A stretch of 64,000 bases of DNA from VAZQ01 sp963758945. Lineage in GTDB: Bacteria; Pseudomonadota; Alphaproteobacteria; Rhizobiales; Xanthobacteraceae. The notes under the pieces are model-generated. The model did no database searches, was not told the origin of the DNA, and saw only the letters and a program-made list of their open reading frames with translations. The position numbers were made by a program, and so were the translations under genes. This document shows, in pieces, positions 1-8,809 of the stretch. The stretch's first letter is position 1. The number at the start of each line of letters is the position of its first letter. The DNA lies in the NCBI GenBank assembly GCA_963758945.1, contig CAVWXY010000006.1, positions 434,001-498,000 on the forward strand. Direction: 5' to 3'.

Positions 1-1197
1 CGCATCTTCGACCTGCTCGTCACCAATACGGCCGACGTGATGCAGAACGACGTGCTGACCGCGGTGCCGTTGTTCCTGTTCATGGGCTACGTGGTCGAGC
101 GCGCCAACATTCTCGATCGGCTGTTCTATTCGATCCAGATGGGCATGCGACATGTCCCGGGCTCGCTCGCGGTGGCGACGCTCGTCACCTGCGCGCTGTT
201 CGCGACCGCGACCGGCATCGTCGGCGCCGTGGTCACGCTCATGGGCTTGCTCGCCTTTCCGGCGATGCTGCGGTCCGGGTACGACACCAAGCTCGCAGCC
301 GGCGTGGTCTGCGCCGGCGGCTGCCTCGGCATCATGATTCCCCCGAGCGTGTTGCTGATCCTTTACGGCGCCACGACAGCGACCTCGGTTGTCAAGCTCT
401 ATGCCGCGGCTTTCCTGCCCGGCTTCCTGTTGGCGGGTCTCTACGTCGTCTATGTCGTGATCCGCGCGGTGATCAATCCCAAGCTTTGCCCGAAACCTCC
501 GGAGCTCGATCGCCCGATTCCATTCATCGAAGTATTCCGGGCGTTGCTCACTTCGTTCTTTCCGCTCGCGATCCTGATCCTTTCGGTGCTCGGCGCCATC
601 CTGTTCGGGCTGGCCACCCCGTCCGAGGCGGCGGCAGTGGGCGCGCTCGGGGCGCTCGTTATCGCCGCGGCCTATCGCTCGCTCACGTTCCAGCGCCTCA
701 AGGAAGCGGTCTATCTCACCGCCCGAACTTCGGCGATGGTCTGCTTCCTGTTCATCGGGTCATGGACCTTCTCCTCGGTGTATTCCTATCTCGGTGGACA
801 TGAGGTGATCGAGCACTGGTTCCAGGTGCTTCAGATCACGCCGGTCGTGTTCCTGATCATCACCCAGATCATCATCTTCCTGCTCGGCTGGCCGCTGGAA
901 TGGACCGAGATCATCATCATCTTCGTGCCGATCTTCCTGCCGCTTCTCAAGACGTTCCAGGTCGACCCGATCATGTTCGGCATCCTGGTCGCCCTGAACA
1001 TCCAGACCTCGTTCAACACACCGCCCATGGCGATGGCGGCGTATTATTTGAAGGGCGTCGCGCCACCGCACGTAAGGCTCACGCAAATCTTCGGCGGTGC
1101 GCTGCCGTTCGTGTTCATGGTTTTCATCACCATGGCCATGGTCTACGTTTTCCCTGAAATCGCGTTGTGGCTGCCCAACAAGCTCTACGGGAACTAA
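1..1197 (+). CDS. TRAP transporter large permease (DctM family), 5' partial
   Basis: Large membrane subunit of a tripartite ATP-independent periplasmic (TRAP) transporter, which imports carboxylate-type solutes using an ion gradient. The frame is open from base 1, so the gene starts outside the window; 398 residues are visible against about 425 for the family, so only a short N-terminal piece is missing. Nearly the whole protein is hydrophobic, and the GGCLGIMIPPS and FNTPPMAMAAYYLKG stretches are typical of DctM. The DctP and DctQ partners would lie upstream. The amidase gene starts right after its stop, suggesting that the imported compound is an amide or that both genes serve one catabolic pathway. 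The substrate cannot be read from the sequence. Confidence 0.93.
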   Translation, partial: RIFDLLVTNTADVMQNDVLTAVPLFLFMGYVVERANILDRLFYSIQMGMRHVPGSLAVATLVTCALFATATGIVGAVVTLMGLLAFPAMLRSGYDTKLAAGVVCAGGCLGIMIPPSVLLILYGATTATSVVKLYAAAFLPGFLLAGLYVVYVVIRAVINPKLCPKPPELDRPIPFIEVFRALLTSFFPLAILILSVLGAILFGLATPSEAAAVGALGALVIAAAYRSLTFQRLKEAVYLTARTSAMVCFLFIGSWTFSSVYSYLGGHEVIEHWFQVLQITPVVFLIITQIIIFLLGWPLEWTEIIIIFVPIFLPLLKTFQVDPIMFGILVALNIQTSFNTPPMAMAAYYLKGVAPPHVRLTQIFGGALPFVFMVFITMAMVYVFPEIALWLPNKLYGN

Positions 1198-1199
1198 CT

Positions 1200-2561
1200 T
1201 TGAGCGACCAGGCTTTGCTTACGCTCACGGCCACCGAGGCCGCGGCCGGAATCGCTCACGGGAAGATTTCGGCGGAGGAATATGCGCGTGCCTGCCTCGA
1301 TCGAATCGACGCGGTCGAGGGGCAGGTGCATGCGTTCGCGCACCTTGATCCAGCCCACGTTCTCGCCCAGGCCCGCGCGCTCGACGAGCGGCGTGCCAAT
1401 GGGCAGCCGATCGGCCCGCTGCACGGCGTCCCCGTCGGGGTGAAGGACATCTTCGATACCGAGGACTATCCGACCGAATGCGGCTCGCCGCTGCTCGCAG
1501 GACGTCGGCCGCGTCGCGATGCGACTGCCGTCGCACGCCTGCGCGCCGCCGGCGCCATCATCATCGGCAAGACGGTGACGACGGAGTTCGCCTTCTATCA
1601 TCCCGGCCCGACCCGCAATCCGCGCGATCTCGGCCGTACGCCGGGCGGTTCGTCCTCCGGATCGGCGGCGGCGGTCGCGGCCGGCATGGTGCCCGTTGCG
1701 ATCGGCTCGCAGACCAACGGTTCGGTGATCCGCCCTGCCGCCTTTTGCGGCGTGTTCGGAATCAAGCCGAGCCACGGCACGATCTCGCGGGCGGGAGCTC
1801 TGACGCTGTCGCAACGCCTCGATCACGTCGGCATGTTCGCGCGCGCGCTGCCGGACGTCGCGCTGCTGCTCGACGTGCTCGCCGGCTACGATCAACGCGA
1901 CAGCGACACGCGCCCCGTTGCCGCGCCGGCCTGCCGCAAGGTCATGGCCGAGGCGCCGCCGGTTCCGCCGCGGTTCGCATTCGTGCGCACACCGATCTGG
2001 AACCAGGCCGACGCGCGCACGCACGAAGCATTCGAGGAGCTGGCGCGCCATCTTGGCGAAAGCATCCGCACCATCGATCTGCCCGACAGGTTCGCGGCCG
2101 CCTGGGACGACCAGCGCATCATTATGGCGGCCGATATGGCGCACGGGCTTGGCGAAGCGGTCGAGCGCGGCGGCGCGGCGTCGAGCCCGACGCTGCGCGA
2201 ATTTCTCGCCGAAGGACGCGGCGTGAGCGCGGTGCGCTATCTCGCGGCGCGCGACGAGGCGGGCCGCTACGCCGCCGGCTTGGCCGAAATCCTCGCCCAT
2301 TACGACGCGATCGTCACGCCGGCGACCCCGGGCGTCGCGCCGAAGGGCAAGGCCACCGGCAGCCCGGCGTTCTGCACGCTGTGGACCCTGGCGGGATTGC
2401 CGGCGCTGTCGCTGCCGATTTTGCAGGGGGAGCAGGGTCTGCCCCTCGGCGTGCAACTCGTCGGAGCAGCCGGCGACGACGCAAGGCTCTTGCGAACCGC
2501 AGCCTGGCTGCTCGACCGGCTGCGCGGCCGGAAATCGCGAAGCCGCCGCGGGGCGCGGTGA
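1200..2561 (+). CDS. amidase signature family hydrolase (GatA-like)
   Basis: Cytoplasmic amidase-signature (AS) enzyme that hydrolyses an amide to acid and ammonia. The Ser-cisSer-Lys triad is visible: Lys in GVPVGVKDIFDT near residue 82, the GGSSSGSAAAVAAG glycine/serine motif near 150-160, and the nucleophile Ser in SQTNGSVIRPAAFCG near 175. Length (453 residues) fits the family. I chose TTG at 1200, directly after the permease stop and about 8 bases behind a GGGA; an in-frame GTG at 1167 would overlap the permease by 31 bases. Stand-alone AS proteins next to TRAP genes are usually catabolic amidases; a true GatA subunit is unlikely because no gatB or gatC is nearby. Confidence 0.9.
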   Translation: MSDQALLTLTATEAAAGIAHGKISAEEYARACLDRIDAVEGQVHAFAHLDPAHVLAQARALDERRANGQPIGPLHGVPVGVKDIFDTEDYPTECGSPLLAGRRPRRDATAVARLRAAGAIIIGKTVTTEFAFYHPGPTRNPRDLGRTPGGSSSGSAAAVAAGMVPVAIGSQTNGSVIRPAAFCGVFGIKPSHGTISRAGALTLSQRLDHVGMFARALPDVALLLDVLAGYDQRDSDTRPVAAPACRKVMAEAPPVPPRFAFVRTPIWNQADARTHEAFEELARHLGESIRTIDLPDRFAAAWDDQRIIMAADMAHGLGEAVERGGAASSPTLREFLAEGRGVSAVRYLAARDEAGRYAAGLAEILAHYDAIVTPATPGVAPKGKATGSPAFCTLWTLAGLPALSLPILQGEQGLPLGVQLVGAAGDDARLLRTAAWLLDRLRGRKSRSRRGAR

Positions 2562-2564
2562 AGC

Positions 2565-2744
2565 TCAATCGGAGCGGCGGCCCAGCAGCGGCTCGAAATC
2601 GTCCTCCCACAGCGCCCACAACATCGAAGCGATGCCGATCAGGCAAACGATCCACAGCGCCAATTCGTTGAGCTTCATCGCGATGAGCAGCAGGAAGGTG
2701 ATCATCAAGATCGCGCCGATAAGACCAGTAATTGCGTCCGCCAT
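2565..2744 (-). CDS. 59-residue membrane protein, unknown function
   Basis: A small gene converging on the amidase, three bases from its stop. ATG at 2744 is preceded by GGGAGAG at good distance. The product has two hydrophobic stretches (residues about 5-23 and 28-45) and an acidic then basic tail ending LLGRRSD, so it should be a two-helix inner-membrane protein. No family is recognised. Good ribosome binding site, sensible hydrophobicity profile and a stop outside the neighbouring gene support a real gene. Confidence 0.6.
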   Translation of the reverse strand: MADAITGLIGAILMITFLLLIAMKLNELALWIVCLIGIASMLWALWEDDFEPLLGRRSD

Positions 2745-3053
2745 CCCGCTCTCCCAACCGTGGCCGTCCCCGGCCGCTCTGTATCGATCCTCGGAGTGAG
2801 ACTAGCGCGGTCGGTGCCTGGCACCAACTCCCGTTCGGGCGGGTACAACTGGCTCTGACCGCCATGCCCCGGATGCCGGCTCTCCTGTCCCCAGCGGGGG
2901 AATTGCACGCGAGGTAGGCTTTGTATCGTTGTACAACCTATGATTTAGAAGCCGGGACATGGAACGGAAGCCTACAAAGTTGGTGGTGACGAATCGCACC
3001 GCGCCGCACCGACGGCCCCCTTCGGAAACGGGCGCTAAAGGCTGCCCGCAAGA
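2745..3053. other. intergenic region, no gene seen
   Basis: About 310 bases upstream of the small membrane-protein gene and downstream of the dienelactone hydrolase gene. No open frame with a ribosome site, no strong hairpin and no recognised operator is visible. It should hold the promoter of the 59-residue protein gene. Confidence 0.5.
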
Positions 3054-3929
3054 CTACGCTGCCTTGGGCGGGGCGCCCAGATTCTCCGCGAAAAACGCGA
3101 GCGTTCGGCTCCAGGCGAGGTCGGCCGCCGCCTTGTTGTAGCGGGCGGCACCGGTATCATTGTTGAAGGCGTGCTGCGTGCCGGGATAGACGTAGATCTG
3201 GTACTTCTTGTTGTTGGCCGTGAGCGCCGCCTCGTAGGCGGCGATGCCTCTGTTGATGTTCTCGTCGTTCTCGGCATAGTGCAGCAGGAGCGCTGCTTTG
3301 ATCGCCGGCACCATCTCGACCGGGACCTGCAGGCCGTAATAGGGCACCGCGGCGGCAAGCTCGGGACTACCCGCCGCCATTCGGTTGACCACACCGCCGC
3401 CGAAACAGAAGCCGACCGCGCCGACCTTTCCGTTCGATTCCGTGTGCCCAAGCATGAACGGGATCGCTGCCAGCGCCGCAGCGATCATGTCCTCGCGCTG
3501 GGTCTTGCTGTGAAGCTCGCGCGCGCGGTCTTCGTCGGGTGGTGTGCCGCCCTGCACCGAGAGGAGGTCGGGCGCCAAGGCGAGATAGCCCTCGACCGCG
3601 AACCGCCGCGCCACGTCCTGGATGTGCGGATTGAGGCCGCGGTTCTCGTGGATGACGATCACTGCCGGCCGCTTCGCCCTGGCCTTGGCGCGCACGAGGT
3701 AGGCGCCGATCTTGCCCTTCGGCAAATCGTAGGCGACGCGCTCGGCGGTGAGCCTGCCGTCGTCCGGTGCAACTAGCGCGGCCTGCGCGTAGTCGTTTTG
3801 CAACAGCGGCAGGAGCGCGGCCGCCGCTGCGGTCGAGCCTGCGAGCTCGGCAAGGCGGTCGAGAAACTTCCTCCGGTTCATGCGCCCATGGGTGAAGCGG
3901 TCATAGAGGTTGATGATCTTCTGGTCCAC
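3054..3929 (-). CDS. dienelactone hydrolase family protein with twin-arginine signal
   Basis: Alpha/beta hydrolase of the dienelactone hydrolase family. Those enzymes open lactone rings; secreted members have varied ester substrates. The Cys-Asp-His triad is visible: Cys in GFCFGGG (about residue 175), Asp in HYAENDENI (about 222) and His in GTQHAFNN (about 253). The N-terminus carries MNRRKFLDRLAELAG followed by an alanine/leucine-rich segment, which looks like a Tat signal, so the enzyme is probably exported folded. GTG at 3929 sits 5-6 bases behind GGAGGG and is preferred; an in-frame ATG at 3947 would add six residues but overlap that ribosome site. The gene stands alone, followed by the cyclase-like gene upstream on the same strand. 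Confidence 0.9.
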   Translation of the reverse strand: MDQKIINLYDRFTHGRMNRRKFLDRLAELAGSTAAAAALLPLLQNDYAQAALVAPDDGRLTAERVAYDLPKGKIGAYLVRAKARAKRPAVIVIHENRGLNPHIQDVARRFAVEGYLALAPDLLSVQGGTPPDEDRARELHSKTQREDMIAAALAAIPFMLGHTESNGKVGAVGFCFGGGVVNRMAAGSPELAAAVPYYGLQVPVEMVPAIKAALLLHYAENDENINRGIAAYEAALTANNKKYQIYVYPGTQHAFNNDTGAARYNKAAADLAWSRTLAFFAENLGAPPKAA

Positions 3930-4001
3930 GGTGTCCCTCCCTGGCATTGCGGACGCAGCATATCACGCCGCCCGGTTGCGTGCGCAGCTCGCCGGCCTGC
4001 T

Positions 4002-5726
4002 TCAGCTCCAGAGGCGCTGCAACGCGGCGCCCCGCTCCGCGGCGGGCCGCGACGACGGCGGCAGCGGCGGAGCGGAGCCGGTGAGATAGGCGACGAGCGG
4101 CGACGCCGAGCGGGTGGGCTGAAGCAGGACCTTGTCCTGTGGAGCCGGCTCCACGCCGGCCGCCGTGTAGACCGGCTCCGAAATCGCAAACGGCTTGCGG
4201 CGTTCGGCCGCCGCCTTGCGCAGCTCGTTCGCCCCGTCCACGGCCTCGCCGATCGCCATCACCGCCGGCGGATCGGAGGAGCCTATCTCGCCGACCACGG
4301 CCGGCCCGGCGTGGATGCTGACCGCGACCTCCACCTTGCAATGCCATTGTCGCCCGAGCCGTTCGTTGAGCTCCGACATCGCGCGCTCGATCGCCTCCGC
4401 GGCCTGCAAGGCTTGCAGGGCGGCCCGCTCGGGCCCACGCTCGAGGCCGAACAGCGCGCACAGGCTGTCGAGCTCGACATAGCTCAGGGTGCCGCGGGCG
4501 GCGCGAATGGAGTTGCCGATGGCCTCGATGCACAGCGTCAGCACGTACAGCAGGTCCTGCGGCATGTGCTCGCCGGCGAGCTCGGCGCGGTTGAGAAAGT
4601 CGCAGAACAGCACGACGACCTCGCGCTCGGTGCTGCGCTGTCGCATCGTCGGCCGGTAGATCGGCCGCTCGGTGCGCACCAGCGGGATCACCGATATGTC
4701 GCCCTGCGGGCGCAGCTGACAGGCGAGGCGCACATCCGGTGGAGCATCGATGCGATCGAGGGTGGCGCGCTCGTCCGCCGCCGCCTCCGGGCAGACCTCG
4801 GCGCCCGCGGACACGCGCACCCGGCAGGTCGAGCAGCGCGCCCGGCCGCCGCACATCGACGCGTGCGGCAGGTGGAAGCTGCGGCTTGCCTCGAGCACCG
4901 ACCAGCCGCGCGGCACCCGCACGGTCCTTCCCGGATATGAGATCGAGACGAGGCGCTTGCGGCCACGCTCGAGCGCGTTGCGGACGGCGCGCGCGCCGAA
5001 AGTCGCGCCGATGATGGCGAAGTAGCCGATGAGCAGCCCGTTGTGCCAGCGCGCCAGCGCGATGCGCTCCGCGGGAGGGGTCGGGCTCAGATACTCGAGG
5101 GCTGCCGCGACGGCCGCCGGGTTGGCGGCGAGCTGCCGCCCCATGGCGATGAAGCCGAGCCCCGAGAACACCGGCAGCAGCAGGGCGAAGGCGAACAGCG
5201 GGTAGCGCAAACGGCGATAGAGCGGCCGCCGGTTGAAGAGGAAATGCAATCCGAGGCAGCCATGCAGCCAACCCGGCGCCAACAGGCCGAGCTGCATCCC
5301 TCGCTGGTCCGCCACCCACAGGTTGGTCACGACGCGGGCGTAGTCCGACGGCATCTCGAACAGCTCCCAGGCCAGCCGCGTGTTCGCGGCGTGACCAATC
5401 AGCAGGATCGGCAGCGTGAAGCCGAGCGCGATGCGCAGGAGCTCGAGCGGCGGCAGGCGGAAGGTGCGCCGCTCGTAGACCGACCAGAGCGCGAGCAGGA
5501 AATGGATCGCCGCGGCGCCGTAGAGCAGCACCGTGCCGGGCCAGCTCGACCAGACCTCGACCGCGGTCTCGAGCCCGGCTTCCGCGGTCTCGAGCGAGAC
5601 GAGACCGAGCGAGTGGTTCACGAGATGCGCGGTGATATAGGTGAAAAGCACAAGGCCTGACGCCAAGCGCAGGCTCCGGCGGATCGAGCTGGCGGCTGGT
5701 AGCGGGAACAATCTCTCGCTCCCCAT
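4002..5726 (-). CDS. membrane-anchored class III adenylate/guanylate cyclase-like protein with 2Fe-2S ferredoxin domain
   Basis: Three parts. Residues about 15-245 form several membrane helices with repeated His (H34, H38, H75, H112, H155, H161), resembling the diheme cytochrome-b type anchor of redox-regulated cyclases such as Sinorhizobium CyaC. Residues about 260-345 are a plant-type ferredoxin domain with C292-x5-C298-x2-C301 and C336. Residues about 368-525 are a class III cyclase domain. Both metal Asp positions look present (D376 in FCDF, D420 in VELD), but the purine-contacting Lys position holds Tyr416 and the transition-state Asn/Arg positions hold Asp497 and Glu501, so activity is doubtful. 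I use ATG 5726; the longer frame to 5846 would start inside the insertion-sequence end, so the native 5' region may have been altered by that insertion. Confidence 0.8.
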   Translation of the reverse strand: MGSERLFPLPAASSIRRSLRLASGLVLFTYITAHLVNHSLGLVSLETAEAGLETAVEVWSSWPGTVLLYGAAAIHFLLALWSVYERRTFRLPPLELLRIALGFTLPILLIGHAANTRLAWELFEMPSDYARVVTNLWVADQRGMQLGLLAPGWLHGCLGLHFLFNRRPLYRRLRYPLFAFALLLPVFSGLGFIAMGRQLAANPAAVAAALEYLSPTPPAERIALARWHNGLLIGYFAIIGATFGARAVRNALERGRKRLVSISYPGRTVRVPRGWSVLEASRSFHLPHASMCGGRARCSTCRVRVSAGAEVCPEAAADERATLDRIDAPPDVRLACQLRPQGDISVIPLVRTERPIYRPTMRQRSTEREVVVLFCDFLNRAELAGEHMPQDLLYVLTLCIEAIGNSIRAARGTLSYVELDSLCALFGLERGPERAALQALQAAEAIERAMSELNERLGRQWHCKVEVAVSIHAGPAVVGEIGSSDPPAVMAIGEAVDGANELRKAAAERRKPFAISEPVYTAAGVEPAPQDKVLLQPTRSASPLVAYLTGSAPPLPPSSRPAAERGAALQRLWS

Positions 5727-5813
5727 TGCGGCGCGCGCGGGCTTGCGCACGACGCGCAATCCTAATGCGTGTCCCGTAGAGAAGGAATCGGCGCGAGCCG
5801 CAAGTTCGGTCTG

Positions 5814-7283
5814 CTCCCTCCCCCCTTGTGGGGCTACGGGATTCAAGGATTTTGACCTTGGGTAGCAAGCATATAGCCCTCGAGTGTAGCGGCGAGCTTG
5901 TTCCAGCCGGTGCGCATGGTCTTGGGACCTGGAGGCTTGTAGTAGCAGTTCCAGCCGCCGAGACGCGCGGCGATCCAGGCGACGAAGGCGAGAGAGCCCG
6001 GCGGATGAGGATTCTTTTGCCGTTCGGTACTGCCTTCGAGACTTTTGGAGATGCGTCCGAGCGCGCCTGCGAATGCGACGTCGATGACATCGCTGGCGGG
6101 GCGAGGACTGCCATCTCTAGCATCGACGAGTTGGATGGTGCGGATTGCGGCAACCAATCCGAGGGCGGCGAGATTGAACATGCGTTTCGCATCGATGACT
6201 TGGCTGTCCTCGAGCGCCAGCCCATCGCTCTTGAGAGCCCGGAACAGTTGCTCGATGCGCCAGCGCAAGCGATAGAGCTGCACGACTTCGTCGGCTTGCG
6301 CGGCGGTGCCGACCTGATGCGTCGTGTACAGGCGCCAATGCAGCGCCGGCTTGCCGGCGGGCGGATTGACTTCGCGCGCCTCCACCAGTGTGAGTTCGAT
6401 GCTGTCGGGAACGTCGTCCAGACGGTTGTTCTTCGGGCGCGCGATGCGCACGGGTGCGGCGTGCAATTCGACTATGGCGATGCGCTCTTTTTCCCCTGGC
6501 CCACGCGGCGCCACCCGCACCTCGGTCGTTCCCAGAGGTTTGGCTTCGGCGAGCGCCTCGAACACTTCGCCGCCATCGGCCAGATTGCGATTCTGTGCGA
6601 CACGCACGATCAAATCGAGCCGATCCGGTCTGCGCGCGAACAGCGGATAAATGTCGCTTTCCCGGTCGGAGACCATGGTCACCGAACTTGCTTCACACAA
6701 CAATGCGGCCGCCGCCTGACAGCCGGCATGCCAACGTGCCGATTCCTTCTCCTCAAAGGGACGATCTCGGCGCTCCGCTTTGTGCGCTCGCGATCGGGTC
6801 CAGATCGCCGCGTCGACGAGCCCGACCACCGCCTCCGTTTCGATGTCCACCGCAATCACCGGGTGAATGAAGAAGCCCGGCGTCTTGCCGTCCCCGGCCG
6901 GCCCAAAGCCGCGCCGCTTCTTCGCCCGGCCGGCGAAGTTGATCTCGGTCGTGTCTTGCACCGCCAACACCCGGCGCCCGACGCATTGCTTGGCCGTGCG
7001 AGCAGCCGCCGTTTCCACGATCTCGGCCACCGAAACGTAGGGCGACGACAAAAAGCCGTGCATCGCCATCTCGCCTGCTCGCGTCTCGCCAATCCGTCGC
7101 AACACCAGCGATCCCTCCGCCGCGATCCGATCGATCGCCCAGTCCGCACGTTCTGCGACCCGAATATCTCCAAAAGACACCGCCAAGTCTCCCAGCCAAA
7201 TCATCCCAACGCCTTGAATCAGATTTGCAATTCCAATGGAATCACTTTCCTGCATCCCGTAGCCCACAAGGGGGAGGGGAGCG
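5814..7283 (-). mobile_element. IS4-type insertion sequence with imperfect terminal inverted repeats
   Basis: A single-transposase element of about 1.47 kb lying between the cyclase-like gene and the MATE gene. Outer sequences at 5814-5844 and 7252-7283 are inverted copies about 30 bases long (shared core CTTGTGGG-CTACGGGAT) differing by small indels. The transposase stop codon lies inside the left repeat. No clear target duplication is visible. Resemblance between the two flanks continues weakly outside the repeats, so the exact ends are uncertain and part of the inverted repeat may belong to a pre-existing intergenic palindrome. Confidence 0.75.
5843..7204 (-). CDS. IS4 family (Tn5/IS50-like) DDE transposase
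   Basis: Catalyses cut-and-paste transposition of the element that contains it. DDE residues can be placed: Asp in LAVQDTTEINF, Asp in MVSDRESDIY and Glu in YRLRWRIEQLFRALKSDG, the last carrying the Y-x2-R-x3-E-x6-K signature of IS4 transposases. About 453 residues, close to Tn5 transposase (476), with no internal stop, so the element may still be active. Start ATG 7204 is about 7 bases behind AAGG and leaves room for a promoter inside the element; ATG 7255 within the terminal repeat is an alternative. Confidence 0.9.
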   Translation of the reverse strand: MIWLGDLAVSFGDIRVAERADWAIDRIAAEGSLVLRRIGETRAGEMAMHGFLSSPYVSVAEIVETAAARTAKQCVGRRVLAVQDTTEINFAGRAKKRRGFGPAGDGKTPGFFIHPVIAVDIETEAVVGLVDAAIWTRSRAHKAERRDRPFEEKESARWHAGCQAAAALLCEASSVTMVSDRESDIYPLFARRPDRLDLIVRVAQNRNLADGGEVFEALAEAKPLGTTEVRVAPRGPGEKERIAIVELHAAPVRIARPKNNRLDDVPDSIELTLVEAREVNPPAGKPALHWRLYTTHQVGTAAQADEVVQLYRLRWRIEQLFRALKSDGLALEDSQVIDAKRMFNLAALGLVAAIRTIQLVDARDGSPRPASDVIDVAFAGALGRISKSLEGSTERQKNPHPPGSLAFVAWIAARLGGWNCYYKPPGPKTMRTGWNKLAATLEGYMLATQGQNP

Positions 7284-7363
7284 CACCGAGCGCGCGGCAC
7301 TGTTCTGCATCAATAACAGCGGAAGCTGCTTTAGTTGCCGCTCCATCCGCACGAAGCGCCGGT

Positions 7364-8809
7364 TCAGGCGGCCGACGCCGGCGCGGCGCGTGCAACCGGT
7401 TGGCGAAACCAGGCGCCCGCACCGATGGCCCCAAGGAGCGTGAGCCCGTGGAGGACGAGGCCGAGCGCGAGCGCTGCGAACAGCCAGTGCAGCGAGCCGG
7501 TCAGGCGCAGCGCGAGCCAGCCGCCGCCGATGGCCACCAGCATGCGCAGGAACCCGGCCGAGAGCGGCCAGAACAATCGCCCGGCGCCTTGCGAGGCGAA
7601 GTAGAGGGCAAGCGCGAGGCCGAAGAAGCCATAGGCGGGCCCGACGATGCGCAGATAGCTCGTTCCCGCGGCGAGCACGCCGGGATCGGTGCTGAACCGC
7701 ACAAGCCATGCGTGCGGCCACAGCGCTGCGGCGACCCCGATCGCCTCGGTGATCGCGAATGCGATGGCGCCTCCGGCGAAGGCGATGCGCAGCGCGCGCC
7801 GTTGCTGCCCGGCGCCGACATTGCTTCCCACCATCGCGACCAGCGGCGCACCAAGCCCGAACACGAGCGGCACCAGGAGATATTCCAGTCGCGCCGCCGT
7901 GCCGTAGCCGGCGGCGGCGCTGGCTCCGGCGGTGAAGGCGACGAGCGCCGTGGCAAGCGCGATGATGACGTTCGTTTGCACCGAGGTCAGCGCGGCCACC
8001 GCGCCGACGCCGAGAATGTCCCGGAACAACGGCCAGCGCAGGCGTGTCAATCGCAAGCGCGCAATGTTGCGCCCGGACAGCACATACCAGGCCAGCACGG
8101 CGGTGCCGACGGCGTAGAACAGGACGAGAGCGACGCCGCCGCCGGCGATGCCGAGGGAGGGGAAGGGCCCGATCCCGAAGATCAGCATCGGGGACAACGG
8201 CACCAGCACGACCACGCCGCCGCAGATCACCAAGGCCGGCACCAGCATATTGCCGGTTCCACGGATGACGCTCGCCAAGCCGTTGAGCAGCCACAGCAGC
8301 ACGTTGCCGGCGAACACGACGTTGGAATAGGCAAGCGCCGCCTCGAGCCCGCCGCCCTCGGCGCCGAGCGCGCGGTAGATCGGCCGGCCGAACGCCAGCA
8401 TGACAACCGAGAACGAGACGCCCAGCGCGATATTGATGACGACGGCGTGCATCACCAGCGCATCGGCCTGATCTCGCCGTCCAGCGCCGAGCGCGCGGGC
8501 GATCGCCGATGAAACGCCGCCGCCCATCGCGCCGGCGGAGATCATCTGCACCAGCATGACGCCTGGAAAGACCAGTGCCATGCCGGTCAGCGCGTCGGTG
8601 CCGAGCTTCGATACGAACCACGTCTCGATCAATCCCGTCGCCGCCTGGGCCAGCATGATCAGCATGTTGGGCCACGCCATCCGCAGCAATGTCGGCACGA
8701 TCGGACCCTGCAGCAGCGTCCGGGTGCGCGGGTCGAGCGCAAAGGGCGGATCGCCGGCCGTGGCCGGCCCGCGAGCGTCGTCGATCCGCGCGATGGCCGC
8801 GACGCTCAC
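7364..8809 (-). CDS. MATE family multidrug/toxin efflux transporter
   Basis: Inner-membrane antiporter of the MATE (NorM/DinF) family, exporting drugs or metabolites in exchange for cations. It has 481 residues with about twelve hydrophobic segments. The N-terminal half has the characteristic PIVPTLLRMAWPNMLIMLAQ start of helix 1 and a gate-like MALVFPGVMLVQMISAGAMG, and the two halves are similar, as in the family. The ATG overlaps the stop of the HxlR gene (ATGA), so the two are cotranscribed and the regulator probably controls the pump. The substrate is unknown. Confidence 0.93.
   Translation of the reverse strand: MSVAAIARIDDARGPATAGDPPFALDPRTRTLLQGPIVPTLLRMAWPNMLIMLAQAATGLIETWFVSKLGTDALTGMALVFPGVMLVQMISAGAMGGGVSSAIARALGAGRRDQADALVMHAVVINIALGVSFSVVMLAFGRPIYRALGAEGGGLEAALAYSNVVFAGNVLLWLLNGLASVIRGTGNMLVPALVICGGVVVLVPLSPMLIFGIGPFPSLGIAGGGVALVLFYAVGTAVLAWYVLSGRNIARLRLTRLRWPLFRDILGVGAVAALTSVQTNVIIALATALVAFTAGASAAAGYGTAARLEYLLVPLVFGLGAPLVAMVGSNVGAGQQRRALRIAFAGGAIAFAITEAIGVAAALWPHAWLVRFSTDPGVLAAGTSYLRIVGPAYGFFGLALALYFASQGAGRLFWPLSAGFLRMLVAIGGGWLALRLTGSLHWLFAALALGLVLHGLTLLGAIGAGAWFRQPVARAAPASAA

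Noticed and set aside
1200..2561. Calling the amidase GatA
   Set aside because: No gatB or gatC nearby and TRAP-linked context; stand-alone amidase is the safer call.
3901..6225. A 774-codon minus-strand frame opposite no other gene in part
   Set aside because: It overlaps the cyclase-like and transposase genes in another frame and reads as arginine/alanine-rich shadow sequence.
5828..8512. An 894-codon plus-strand open frame
   Set aside because: It runs antisense through the transposase and MATE genes; high GC gives few stops on the opposite strand.
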